64,000 nucleotides of DNA from Helianthus annuus. Lineage: Eukaryota; Streptophyta; Magnoliopsida; Asterales; Asteraceae. The stretch spans positions 83,857,657 through 83,921,656 of the forward strand of contig NC_035449.2 in NCBI RefSeq assembly GCF_002127325.2. Direction: 5' to 3'. Both the position numbers and the translations under genes were made by a program. Shown one piece after another: positions 34,380 to 46,358 of the stretch. The notes beneath the pieces were generated by a model that was given only the letters and a program-made list of their open reading frames with translations, searched no databases and had not been told where the DNA came from. The stretch's first letter is position 1. The number at the start of each line of letters is the position of its first letter.

Positions 34380-36560
34380 TGTAAGACCCGTCTCTATTAA
34401 TCAATATTATAATATTAAACACTCATTTTATACGACAATGCAAGCTTACAAAAACTTTTCCAAGATAAAGTTTTTACATAATTTAAAACATTCCAAAATA
34501 TAATTTCAAGTGTTTACAATATCCACTTTTTAAACTAGAACAAAATAAGATTGTTGCGGAAGCTTCGAGACATGTGTTCGGTTCTCCTTTCTAGCTTGAT
34601 CCTCATCTGGAGTTCCATAAGACATTCCTAAAATCAAAACCAACATAAAAGTTAGTTTTGACAGTTTCACAACAAGTTATAAACATATTTCCATCCAATT
34701 CAATCATCCATTATTCAAAATTCGTGTTTCCTTCGAATTCAAATTTCCGGTTCTTAAACCGAATTATTTGACCCGTTATGGGTATTTATGTCAAACTATA
34801 ATTTTATCAAATCTTATTTCCTCCAACCATAATCCATATTATGGTTGGTACATGTACCATTCATGAGAGTATCTTTCCTTGTGCGTACCTGGCACGGGTC
34901 GACATTGACTCGTTTTTAATACATTGCATTACTTTTCGCCAACTTTGGCAAAACATGCTCATACTTTCCGCTCGCCTGTATTTGTAACACTTAACAATAC
35001 ATTATATTACCAATCATCATTTATATTATTATACAACTTCTGACCAAGTATTCAGTCAAAACTAAGTGTTTAAGGCCTCGAAACAATTTCTGCAAGTACA
35101 GACTTGCTTGCTGTCAACAACTATTTTGTTGACAAAACGTCCGAGGAAACCATGTTAAACAACTTCCGAAAAATTTATAAAAATTACCAATCATCATTTA
35201 TATTTCTATACCACTTCTGACCAAATATTGAGTCAAAACTAAGTGTTTAAGGCTTCGAAACAATTTCTGCAAATACGGACCTGCTTGCTGTCAACAACTA
35301 TTTTGTTGACAAAACGTCCGCGAAACCCACGTTAAACAACTTCCGAAAAGCTTATAAAAATTACCAATCATCATTTATATTGTTATACCACTTCCGACCA
35401 AATATTGAGTCAAAACTAAGTGTTTAAGGCCTCGAAACAATTTCTGCAAATACGGACCGGCTTGCTGTCAACAACTATTTTGTTGACAAAACGTCCGCGA
35501 AAACCGCGTTAAACAACTTCCAAAAAACTTATAAAAATTACCAATCATCATTTATATTGTTATACCACTTCTGACCAAATATTGAGTCAAAACTAAGTGT
35601 TTAAGGCTTCGAAACAATTTCTGCAAATAACGGACCTGTTTGCTATCAATAACTATTTTATTGACAAAATGCCCGCGAAAACCATGTCCATTTTATCATT
35701 CACAATGCTATCCGTTATACAAGTAAGTATTCTATTCTAGAAGGTGTAAGTTTTACTTACCTTGCATCCGGTTATTCTTTCTCCGCGTATTTAATCCGTT
35801 TGACCCGCTTCTTTCCCAAGCCTCCATCTTGCTCGTCAAGCGTCAACTATCATATAATATTCACAAGGTGGATATAGTCATTCTAGATCATAACCTATAT
35901 GCCTTATGAACATTTATACTACTTTTCTTACCGAACTCTATTATAGGTCGGTTTGACCTTTTAAACGTCAAACTACATCATAACACATGAGTTTTGAACA
36001 ACTAAATTTATTAATAACACATGAGTTTTGGCATTTCGCCATTTACCCGGTAGGCGCTAATCCTAGGCCACCGTTTTAAATTTCGTTTCCTACTAATTTC
36101 ATCACAATTCTACAATCATTCGGCCATTTTAATGAACACCTTGCGGGCATGATTTGCATATTTCTTTTATCAAGTATCAAATTTCATGTCCTTATGCCTA
36201 GCATTCATAATCAACATCAAGACTTGCATCACTCATTGGTTTTACACTATTTCAACATTCACAATTCATGTGTTCATCACCTGGTTACAATACCCATTTA
36301 ACATATGTATGGGTAATTATCGAATTTCTATTTTCCAACACTAGTTTATCAAATTATTAACTAGACTTGTTTCTAAACATGGATTTCATCACAACGTACT
36401 TAACCCGTTTCAAGTCATTTATGATGATGTATCCAAATTCATGATTTATTCAAACACCTTCTTAACATTATCATGCATGATGATTCTAAACATAGTCTTA
36501 TCATCAATTTCATCATAACATTAAAACCCACTTAGCACATATAAGGGTAATCATCAATTT
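34380..36560 (-). repeat. Array LTR C, truncated 5' LTR
   Basis: It matches LTR A from its GGTCTTACA end up to a break at 36560. The part corresponding to U3 and the TATA box is missing, replaced by CAGTGG-rich sequence. Without a promoter this terminal copy cannot initiate its own transcript. Confidence 0.88.
35006..35684 (-). repeat. 177-bp tandem repeats in LTR C (about 3.8 units)
   Basis: Units start at 35006, 35183, 35360 and 35537, exactly 177 bp apart. The total length is 679 bp, the same as in LTR A. Confidence 0.93.
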
Positions 36561-37143
36561 AGGGAAACCACCGATGGTCAATATCAGTGGATGTCAAGAA
36601 TAAAAATGTGAGCAGTGGGTGTTTTTTAACAATCAGTGGATACCCAACAATGATTGAAAAACTGATGTTTGGTCAGTCAATGGTCAACATGAAGAATGAA
36701 GAAACAAAAGTTGTCTTTCAGCAGTGGATAACATTTAACAATCAATTTTTTAACAAAAACAGTGGTTGTAACTGACTTTTAAGGATTAATGTTCCCCCTG
36801 TAACAGATGATGCCAAAACTCTTCATTATTATGGATTTTTATTGTCTCATCAAAAGTTCCCTAACTTGCCCTTTAAATTGCAATTCAAAATCTAAGGAAC
36901 TTGTATCATCCTCATCCCTGCAAAGTGTAAGCTAAGGAGATCCTGTAAGTCTTCAACACCCAGGCCAAGTGCTGCTTCCCTTGATATTTGCTTCACTACA
37001 CCATTAGATCTGATCTGTGGCACCTGGGAAAAATCCACAGTCATCCTGATCTAACATCGTGCTGTTTCATCCTGATCTAACACCGTGCTGTTTTGGATTG
37101 CTTATCAAATTTCGGGACGAAATTTCTTTCAAGTTAGGGATGA
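36561..37143. other. Copia-like fragment and 3' end of element X
   Basis: 36561-36790 is rich in CAGTGG, the complement of the CCACTG word characteristic of the copia element at 323-3700. It may be a minus-strand piece of that family. CCCCCTGTAACAG near 36793 would be a minus-strand purine tract. From about 37040 a 27-bp direct repeat (CATCCTGATCTAACA...) leads to TTTCGGGACGAAATTTC and a PPT-like AAGTTAGGGATGA before the LTR at 37144. Confidence 0.5.
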
Positions 37144-38429
37144 TGTGACAACCCGAGATTTCAAGGTCCTCCTTTGCGTGTTAGTTGCTTACAATTCTGT
37201 TTTCATACTTTGCCTTAGGTTGTAACTTGAACATAATTGATAATGATTAATGAATTGATAAGGATTAATAAGTTGGTAAAATTGTATGATTGTTAGTTAT
37301 TGGGAACTTTGAACTATTTAAGGTCCCTAGACTTAACCCATGACGAAATACTGGACTTTCGCCATCACCTTCACCCGACGAAAAATACCTTTCTCTCCAA
37401 AAGCAGCATCTTTCGCCGTATGGGCCTTTGGCCCAAGTAAGGCCCAGATACGAGCCGGATATATTTACCTAGTTTTCTTGTATGTACGTAAAGTGATAAC
37501 TGACGAAACCCTAGCTCTCCCTCTCTCAGCAAACCGACGGCAGCCTTGGCTCTTGTCTTGATTTCTATCTTATTCTCTCGGTTAGTATGTCCCTATCGTT
37601 ACTCGTTTATGATTCTCTTATTGTACAGGATTGTATGGTTACATGTTTATGTGTTAGGGTCATAGAATCGTTGTTGAAATTGTATTCATAAGAATTGAAT
37701 GGGATGGAATATGATGATAATTGTGGCTGTGTAAATCTCACGAATGCAGATCTGGAAACCAATAGTCATATAGTAATATGTGAATTAGGGCTGCATATTA
37801 CTGATTGAAATCATTGCACGTATGATCCGATTAGGCTGTTTAGGGATGATGATCGATTAGATTGAATGTCGTTAATGAAGTTGATTCCTTATGACTGTTA
37901 CGAAACCTGTTGAATGATCTGATTTAGGTAAACTATAACCTGTAACTGATAAGAGTGCGAAGAAGAACTGGCTTTTCGTTGATTGGCCTTCGACAAAACA
38001 CCAGGATGATTCGCCGAAGTCTCTTCCTGGCGAAAAATGATAGTTCATCATGGAGGTCTTTCGTCACACTCAGGACCGACGAAAAATGATGATTCGCCGA
38101 AGTGGTTTTTCACCATAGGTAAAACAAACAGAACAGTGTGAACCATGGGTGTGTTCATGGGACAAAGAGCTTAGATAATTCATGGTGCTTATAATGATGA
38201 ATGTGTTTGTCATACGATTATGATTGCTGCATGTTAATAACCATAGTGAGAAATGAGGAATGTGAACTAATTTATGTGAGTAACAAACCCATTCGTTAAA
38301 TGCTATTAAAAGTTTAGTACATGAGGTGGGAACTTGTAAAAAAACTGGGCATGTGCTACATGCTATACTGTGATCATGTGATAGATGCAAACTGTATGGG
38401 ATAAGTAACTGATGAATGATAATAGAACT
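37144..38429 (+). repeat. LTR of gypsy-type element X (interrupted)
   Basis: It begins TGTGACAACCCGAG after a gypsy-style 3' end and is cut at 38430 by element Y. It contains recurrent TTCGCCGAAG and GACGAAAAATGAT words (37340-37420, 37975-38105). The remainder of this LTR would lie beyond the window. A small ORF at 37340-37561 matches nothing I know. Confidence 0.65.
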
Positions 38430-39195
38430 TATAACAACCCTAAACCGACACCCTCGTAATATTTTTCGACACTCTAAAAATATTTAAAATATCCTAGTAT
38501 GTCTCTAAAATACACCACATACGTGAAAACGGACCCCGAATACCTTGAATATTATTAAAAATAATTAAAAGTATAGTTTTTGGGTTTGAGGCGGGCCACG
38601 TAAGCCACACCTCAACCCTTACGCGAGCCGCGAGAAGGTAAACCCTGGCGAAACCCTGGGCCGCCACGTGGCCCAACACATTGTGACAACCGGTAAATTT
38701 ACGCTATTAATTACGTGATTAACAAGCGATTAACGCGACAATAAATAGTGTTTACAACACGAATAAACTTAATTAGGCCTTAGAAGTGCTAAGGAACGCC
38801 TGATCGACTTTACAATACACGCATGAAGGTCTACAGAGAGCCTGCTAAACGGTAAACGATGACGATCTGAAACCGTACGAATTACTGACGACACCGACAA
38901 AAATGGATGTTACACGAATATTTTTATGTTTATGGAGTTTGGATTGCGATATCGGGTCGCGTAGAAATTACGGGCCACTTACACACGAGATGGGTTTGGG
39001 GGCCCTGGGTCCAAGCCCAAAACCCACAAGCCTAAACCTGCGCATATTATACTAGATCTATTTCTTGAGGATCTATACAAAATCTCATCTAAATCTTAGG
39101 AAATCTTTACAAAATCCCTTGAAAATCTTGACAAAATATTCATAAAATCTACAAAAGATTAATACAATCTTTATAAATCTCATCTCAAACCTCTC

Positions 39196-39202
39196 TATAA
39201 AA
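39196..39202 (+). promoter_or_regulatory. Array LTR TATA box
   Basis: TATAAAA in CTCTCTATAAAAGCCC. The same box occurs at 44198-44204 (LTR2) and 56266-56272 (LTR3). Confidence 0.75.
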
Positions 39203-39399
39203 GCCCTCTATTAGGTTTACCATCTTCTCAAACAACTCACACACACAAAGAAACCAACACCCTCATTTGTCTGCAACTAAATTAAATACACACAAGACCC
39301 TTATCCCCTCTACCTATCGATTGCTACATACTACCAGTAGGCACAAAGGAAAAACATAACACAACTTCATCCCCTGAAACCCTATTGCTCTCTCTCCCT

Positions 39400-40080
39400 C
39401 GTGATCACTTTGCCAGCCATGGGAGCCGCCGACCGGGCCATCACCGGCACCGGTTAATCGGCCGACGACAGCCACACCTCCCCCTCTCGTTTCTGATGTC
39501 GGCAACGAATGAAGACGCGCCGCCGTGAGCGGCGGCGGTGGTGACTATGTTCAGCGAAACACCCCCCCGACCTCCGATGTGTAATGGCGCGGTGACGAGA
39601 GAGAATCTCGATGGAGAGAAGACAGGAACAAGGAGAGAGAGAGAGACAGAGATGTTGACGGCAGCGGCGGTGCTGGTCGTTTTTCCGGCGACTCACCGGA
39701 GACGATGCTCTGGTGCCGATGATGATGGTGGCGGGTATTGTCAGCAAGTTTGGGTTACGGTCCATGGGGTTCGAGAGACGTTGATGCAGACTTCTGGCTC
39801 GGGTCGGATCAATTTTGGTTTGGGTTTGGCTCCGATTGGGTTCAGGTCAGGTCAGAAATGTTGTAGCTCGGGAAATCTTTGGGAGCTCGGGTCGGGTCAA
39901 ACAACGGGAGTGTTAGACGACTTTGAGTTCAGATTTGGTGCAACAGGTTCGGGATCTCTTCGGGTTGAGTTGCAAGAGAACAGATCTGTATGGTTCGGGT
40001 CGACTCGGTCAAACCAAGTCGACTCGGTCAAACCCGGTCAACAGTGAGTTGACTCGGTCAACTCAGTCAGCTCACTCAAC
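39400..40080. other. GC-rich gene-like stretch inside the array LTR
   Basis: A markedly GC-rich segment in an otherwise AT-rich LTR. It has overlapping open frames on both strands (for example 39538-40047 plus, 39454-39765 minus), which argues against either being a real gene. A cluster of GGTCAA words (40007, 40026, 40036, 40056) and a TTGACT (40049) resemble W-box cores. Copies lie at 44405-45070 and, truncated, at 56470-56742. Confidence 0.55.
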
Positions 40081-40992
40081 GGTTCGGCGTGAAGGCTTGG
40101 TAAAAACTAATGACGCGTTTAATATTTGTGTTCTTATATAGATTTTATCCTACGTGAACGAGCTCGAACCATTCCATTTATAATTTAGTTTATATCTTGA
40201 AATACTTAACGAAAACTATATATATTTGACTTATATTGGTTGAATATTGTTGAATCTTGATAAAAGTAACGACAACTTAGATGTCGGGGGCGTCCAAAAA
40301 AACAGAGGAAACTCTGCCTGTTTTTTTCGAGGAAATCCGGAATATACAACGCGTTTTATTATAAAATAAACTATCGAATTTTTGGAAAAACGAATACGAA
40401 CATATAATTTCTTTTGACAATACGTTACAAAGGCGACAATTCTTTTATAAGCTTAAATATAGTTATATGTTATTTCGAATATCAAATGACATGATTTCAT
40501 TTTGTAAAAATAAATATAAAGTTTTTATATTATCAAACAAGATGGATTCGCTTTTATAAAAATAAATATAGTATATATTTATTTTAAACATACAACGACT
40601 CGATGAAGTTTTCATAAAATAAATATAACTTTTATATTTATTTCAAACGCCTAAACGGCATATACATATATTTTGGTAAAATATACAAGACGCAATATAT
40701 AATACAAGTCTATCATATATTACTTTCATACGAACATTCCTATATATCAACATACGACTTCACAAAACGAAGCTAAACGAATATAACTTAATCATTTTCC
40801 TTAAGTTAACAACTTACGTCAAATCGTTCAGTTAACGATTTGGTAGAGCTCGGTAACACGTAGTTACCGTTTTTGCTTACAAACTTATTAGATATTCCAT
40901 GTTAGGAATATTGTAGAATACACGCTAGCGAGCCTCGTCTTGGAAACGACATCGCGAAGTCGTATTTAGCTAGCTTTGCAAGTAATATTCAG

Positions 40993-41788
40993 GTGAGTTC
41001 ATAACCCAACTTTTTCATTGTTTTACATTTTTCTAAATGTTTTCGGGGTGGAAAGACATGCACATTTTGCAAAGCATACAAGAATTACATATTCATAAAC
41101 CATTTTACAAGAAAGTTTTAACAGAAACAAATGGCTTACGAAAAGCTTATGTTTTATACCGGTTTTTCAAACAAGCGTATTTTTCGAAATATGCATACAC
41201 ACAAATTCTAGTTTTCTAAAAACTACGGGAAAATACAAATACAAGAGCTTACAATACATGTGTTATGGTATGATGGAGTACAAAAACATTCAAGTGAAAC
41301 ATTCCAGATCATGTCTCGAATAGGGTACCATAAGCACCATTAATCAACGTATACATTCAGACCGCGGAACAAAAGGTTAGATCTAATGGGTTTCAGGCAA
41401 CCCCACTCTTGGCCTACTTCTACCAAAGAGTGCTTCTGTGTCTCAGTCAAAGTCGACAAAAATGCCTAGGTTTGGTGGCTTCCTATGTCGCGACACATGT
41501 TAGTGGCCTTGCAAACCACTAGCGATCTCACACATTCAAACAGTCATAGTGCTCCATTACAGATGCGTTTTACAAGTTACTTTCAAACATTCATACATTC
41601 TACAAGTTTCATATTATGTTTTCATTCAAGTAATCAAACATTCAAGTATTTAAACATTCAAGGAATTTAAACATTCAACAACACTTCAAAAACCGGTAAT
41701 TCAAAAAGATTTATTTCAAATCTTTTGCAAACAAACTATGAACTCGCTCAACTTTATGTTGATTTTTTTTCGCATGTTTCTTTCTCAG
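40993..41788 (+). promoter_or_regulatory. Candidate intron inside array LTR1
   Basis: Donor CAG|GTGAGT at 40993-40998. Acceptor TTTTTTTTCGCATGTTTCTTTCTCAG ends at 41788 with a long pyrimidine tract. The same pair lies at 53062 and 53856 in LTR2. LTR3 keeps only the acceptor. Confidence 0.4.
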
Positions 41789-41948
41789 GTTACTTTTCAA
41801 ACAATGGAACGGTTGGAATAGGAGGACCATGAAGAGTCGAGTACTTAGTGGGCGTTCATTTTCTAGAAGACTTAGATTATTTGCTTCCGCTGTGCAATGA
41901 AGATACCAGTCCAGTCACGCCAATGCTCTGATATTTCGGGGTGTGACA

Positions 41949-43683
41949 GATTGGTATCAGAGCTAAAGGTTACAGCGAATAGGGTTCTCCGTAGAGATAC
42001 CTAGGCTCTAACCTCACTTTCCCCTGGGAACTCAGAATATTAAAACCTGAATACATACAGAACGCATAGTACTCGAATATGGTCTCCAACCGTTGCCGAA
42101 AAACAAACAGTCAAGATTTTGTTTTCAAACATACGCTAAAGTGGTGTCTTACACACGATACACAAAACAATCGCATACAGTACACAAAACTCTGAGAGTT
42201 TAGGAAACATGCATTTAAGACCTTCGGAAACTTATGTTAAAGTTCATTAAAGGTCATCACGTAGGAACTGCAAATATTAATTCGGGCACACACAATTATA
42301 CATATCGTCTATGATGTTTTAACTTCCCGAGCAGGCAGCCTACGCATAACGAAACGCTAGCGCACAGGTATACGTGAGACTTAAGCTATACGTCAACGGA
42401 GGTTGAAGTACGTCACATGCGACTATCGATCAGGAAGCGGCAGTTGGCGCGCGGTCCTGCAAACAACACGAGTCATGCTAAGGAGAAGGCGTATGTCTCC
42501 GCAATCCCCCTAACTCAATAATGGCGAATATGCTATGTTCGACATTCCATGGTAATGTCACCTAACAACTGGTCGTCACATGCAACCCTAGGTAAAGTCC
42601 TTAAATTTCTTTTATTGAAATTTCGACTTTCACATTTACTGAGTAGATTTTCGTATCTCTACTCCTCTTAATGGTCATTACATCACAATAACTTATTCAT
42701 TATAGCGAATGTTCATTTGCTTCATTTCTTGAAAATTCATATGTTACGCATGCATCTTTTGTTACGCATGTGGTTTCGTTTCGAATAAAGCGTTTCATTG
42801 AAGTTCAAATATTGTTTCGCTAAATCTAATTGTTGATTTGTGATTCGAATGACCTGCATTATTGTAATTGTTGACTTTTTGTTATCGAGTCAACACATTT
42901 TCTTGAAATTTCTTTTCTTTTCAAGTTACATACATGGTTTTCGTTGTGACCATGCTAAAAGTTTTCTTGTCGATACATGCAAATATTGTCGGCTTACGCC
43001 GAAGTCAAATTCAATTGTTTGAACTTGTTCATTTCACATATTCAATTCAAGACACCATATGATGTATTGAAAACATCATATTCGAATTCGTTTTAACAAG
43101 CGTTTCATTGTTCTAAGTCGTAGTAGATTTGTTTGGTCTGCGACTCCATTAAGTCGTTTGTTGATTTCGACACCTTGTGGTGACATTTTCACTAAATTGA
43201 AGCTTGCGCTAATTTCATGCACGGATTTAATTGTCTGTTTATTTATTTAGATTAAATCCGCTTCGATTTATTATCGCGCTTTCATTTGACTTCAAACACA
43301 GGTGATACTTGCTTGATCACCACTATTATCGAATTATTTTTGGTCACTACGACACCTTGTGGCGTCGGTAGAACTTGCAGCTTGGGCTGATCATGATTGA
43401 GCGTTTTATGCAAAACTATTTTATTTAGGCTTGTTGATTCTAAGCTTCTCCTAGTGAATGTTATTGTCTCTAACATTCATTTGCATATTGTAAACGTCCA
43501 TTTGGAATTCTTTTGGTCGAAATTCCCCTTTTATTGGACCCCTGTTAACTTGATCACACTAGTGATTGTATCAGTATGCCTCGTTTCCTTGGACAATATT
43601 CGTAATTACTTACATATAACGTAACTCTATGGAGTTGACGTAGTCTAAATTTCGAGGACGAAATTTTATTAACAGGGGGAGAC
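41949..43683 (+). other. Non-coding internal region 1 of the CACAT array
   Basis: PBS TGGTATCAGAGC at 41952-41963. It ends with TTTCGAGGACGAAATTTT and PPT AACAGGGGGAGAC (43671-43683). Short frames only and no retroelement domain, so it relies on enzymes from another element. Confidence 0.88.
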
Positions 43684-45744
43684 TGTGACAACCGGTAAAT
43701 TTACGCTATTAATTACGTGATTAACAAGCGATTAACGCGACAATAAATAGTGTTTACAACACGAATAAACTTAATTAGGCCTTAGAAGTGCTAAGGAACG
43801 CCTGATCGACTTTACAATACAAGCATTACGGTCTACAGAGAGCCTGCTAAGCGGTAAACGATGACGATCTGAAACCGTACGAATTACTGACGACACCGAC
43901 AAAAATGGATGTTACACGAATATTTTTATGTTTATGGAGTTTGGATTGCGATATCGGGTCGCGTAGAAATTACGGGCCACTTACACACGAGATGGGTTTG
44001 GGGGCCCTGGGTCCAAGCCCAAAACCCACAAGCCTAAACCTGCGCATATTATACTAGATCTATTTCTTGAGGATCTATACAAAATCTCATCTAAATCTTA
44101 GGAAATCTTTACAAAATCCCTTGAAAATCTTGACAAAATATTCATAAAATCTACAAAAGATTAATACAATCTTTATAAATCTCATCTCAAACCTCTCTAT
44201 AAAAGCCCTCTATTAGGTTTACCATCTTCTCAAACAACTCACACACACAAAGAAACCAACACCCTCATTTGTCTACAACTAAATTAAATACACACAAGAC
44301 CCTTATCCCCTCTACCTATCGATTGCTACATACTACCAGTAGGCACAAAGGAAAAACATAACACAACTTCATCCCCTGAAACCCTATTGCTCTCTCTCCC
44401 TCGTGATCACTTTGCCGGCCATGGGAGCCGCCGACCGGACCATCACCGGCACCGGTTAATCGGCCGACGACAGCCACACCTCCCCCTCTCGTTTCTGATG
44501 TCGGCAACGGATGAAGACGCGCCGCCGTGAGCGGCGGCGGTGGTGACTATGTTCAGCGAAACACCCCCCCGACCTCCGATGTGTAATGGCGCGGTGACGA
44601 GAGAAAATCTCGATGGAGAGAAGACAGGAACAAGGAGAGAGAGAGAGAGACAGAGATGTTGACGGCAGCGGCGGTGCTGGTCGTTTTTCCGGCGACTCAC
44701 CGGAGACGATGCTCTGGTGCCGATGATGATGGTGGCGGGTATTGTCAGCAAGTTTGGGTTACGGTCCATGGGGTTCGAGAGACGTTGATGCAGACTTCTG
44801 GCTCGGGTCGGATCAATTTTGGTTTGGGTTTGGCTCCGATTGGGTTCAGGTCAGGTCAGAAATGTTGTAGCTCGGGAAATCTTTGGGAGCTCGGGTCGGG
44901 TCAAACAACGGGAGTGCTAGACGACTTTGAGTTCAGATTTGGTGCAACAGGTTCGGGATCTCTTCGGGTTGAGTTGCATGAGAACAGATCTGTATGGTTC
45001 GGGTCGACTCGGTCAAACCCGGTCAACAGTGAGTTGACTCGGTCAACTCAGTCAGCTCACTCAACGGTTCGGCGTGAAGGCTTGTTAAAAACTAATGACG
45101 CGTTTAATATTTCTGTTCTTATATAGATTTTATCCTACGTGAACGAGCTCGAACCATTCCATTTATAATTTAGTTTATATCTTGAAATACTTGACGAAAA
45201 CTATATATATTTGACTTATATTGGTTGAATATTGTTGAATCTTGATAAAAGTAACGACAACTTAGATGTCGGGGGCGTCCAAAAAAACAGAGGAAACTCT
45301 GCCCGTTTTTTTTGAGGAAATCCGGAATATACAACGCGTTTTATTATAAAATAAACTATCGATTTTTTGGAAAAACGAATACGAACATATAATTTCTTTT
45401 GACAATACGTTACAAAGGCGACAATTCTTTTATAAGCTTAAATATAGTTATATGTTATTTCGAATATCAAATGACATGATTTCATTTTGTAAAAATAAAT
45501 ATAAAGTTTTTATATTATCAAACAAGATGGATTCGCTTTTATAAAAATAAATATAGTATATATTTATTTTAAACATACAACGACTCGATGAAGTTTTCAT
45601 AAAATAAATATAACTTTTATATTTATTTCAAACGCCTAAACGACATATACATATATTTTGGTAAAATATACAAGATGTTGGTGCAGTCATCTGTCGACTA
45701 CGTCTAAGGTCGAGTCTCGTTCTCGTTGCGGATCCAATCAGACA

Positions 45745-45790
45745 TGACATCACGAGTGACATCACCCATGTGACATCACAAGTGATGTCA
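45745..45790 (+). promoter_or_regulatory. TGACATCAC repeat cluster in TR-GAG2 U3
   Basis: Three direct copies and one inverted copy of TGACATCAC within 46 bp; the last two form a 9-bp hairpin with a 2-nt spacer. TGACATCA resembles bZIP (TGA/CRE-like) sites. This is a candidate enhancer, repeated at 52162-52207 in the 3' LTR. Confidence 0.5.
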
Positions 45791-46124
45791 TGAATCTACA
45801 AAATTGATGTTGGCCGTTTAATGACAAAAGATACAAGAAATATGCATACTCACAAAAAGTTAAATTCCAAGTTTTATGTTGATTGGACCAACATGAGATC
45901 CAATGGGATGTTGCCAATCCAAGGCCCAATGAAAAGGGTTCATGTGTTGTCAAAAGTCAACAGGAAAGATTTGATGATGAGGATCACGTTTATGGTCAAT
46001 CATGTGGATCGCCTTTACGGCATGATGAGCTGAACCGCTTTTATGAACACATGGGAACCGCTTTTACGGCATTAGGTGCTGAACCGCTTTAATGTACATG
46101 TCAGTTGGAGCGGTTCACAACTAC

Positions 46125-46132
46125 TATATATA
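46125..46132 (+). promoter_or_regulatory. TR-GAG2 LTR TATA box
   Basis: TATATATA in CTACTATATATAGG, just after the inverted AGCGGTTC word. The second copy is at 52542-52549. Confidence 0.65.
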
Positions 46133-46345
46133 GGTTGTGTTATCATTTCATTTGTAACGTTGTTCAGATTTGCTACCGAGGTGCTGCCGGTATTTCCTTG
46201 TACTATAAACATTGTAAAATCAATCTACAAGAGGTTTAAAGTGTGAATCTAGCTGTGTACGCATCCGTTTCTTTGTTTCCGCCTCTGAAACGGAGTTGAG
46301 CTCTTCCGAACGACTCGTTTAGGTCGCGAAATTCGATCCTACAAT

Positions 46346-46358
46346 TGGTATCAGAGCC
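46346..46358 (+). other. TR-GAG2 primer-binding site (tRNA-Met type)
   Basis: TGGTATCAGAGCC starts three bases after the LTR end at 46343. Confidence 0.9.

Larger units (their letters stand above)
24176..36560 (-). mobile_element. Tandem shared-LTR array of a non-coding LTR retrotransposon
   Basis: In plus coordinates: LTR A (24176-27101), internal (27102-29386), LTR B (29387-32090), internal (32091-34379), LTR C (34380-36560, truncated). On the minus strand each LTR starts TGTAACACCCC and ends GGTCTTACA, each internal begins with a Met-type PBS and ends with a GGGGGG-rich PPT. The internals are ~2.29 kb, very similar to each other, and lack any recognisable Gag or Pol. It resembles a small LARD-type non-autonomous element multiplied by unequal recombination. 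Confidence 0.88.
38682..41948 (+). repeat. Array LTR1
   Basis: TGTGACAACCGG ... GGGTGTGACA, 3,267 bp. It contains the TATA box at 39196, a GC-rich stretch at 39400-40080, an AT-rich stretch at 40100-40900 and a donor/acceptor-like pair. It carries the uninterrupted target (TACAAGACGC at about 40687) for TR-GAG2. Confidence 0.93.
45676..46343 (+). repeat. TR-GAG2 5' LTR
   Basis: TGTTGGTGCAGTC ... GATCCTACA, 668 bp. U3 has TGACATCAC at 45745, 45757 and 45771 plus its inverse at 45782-45790. GAACCGCTTT occurs at 46032, 46055 and 46081, with the inverse AGCGGTTC at 46109. The TATA box is at 46125-46132. Confidence 0.95.

Noticed and set aside
39538..40047. 169-codon frame in array LTR1
   Set aside because: It lies inside a GC-rich LTR segment with equally long frames on the opposite strand, and it shifts or shortens in the LTR2 copy.
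41949..43683. Hidden pol remnants in the array internals
   Set aside because: I looked for RT, integrase and protease motifs on both strands of the internals at 27102-29386, 32091-34379, 41949-43683 and 54017-55751 and found none.
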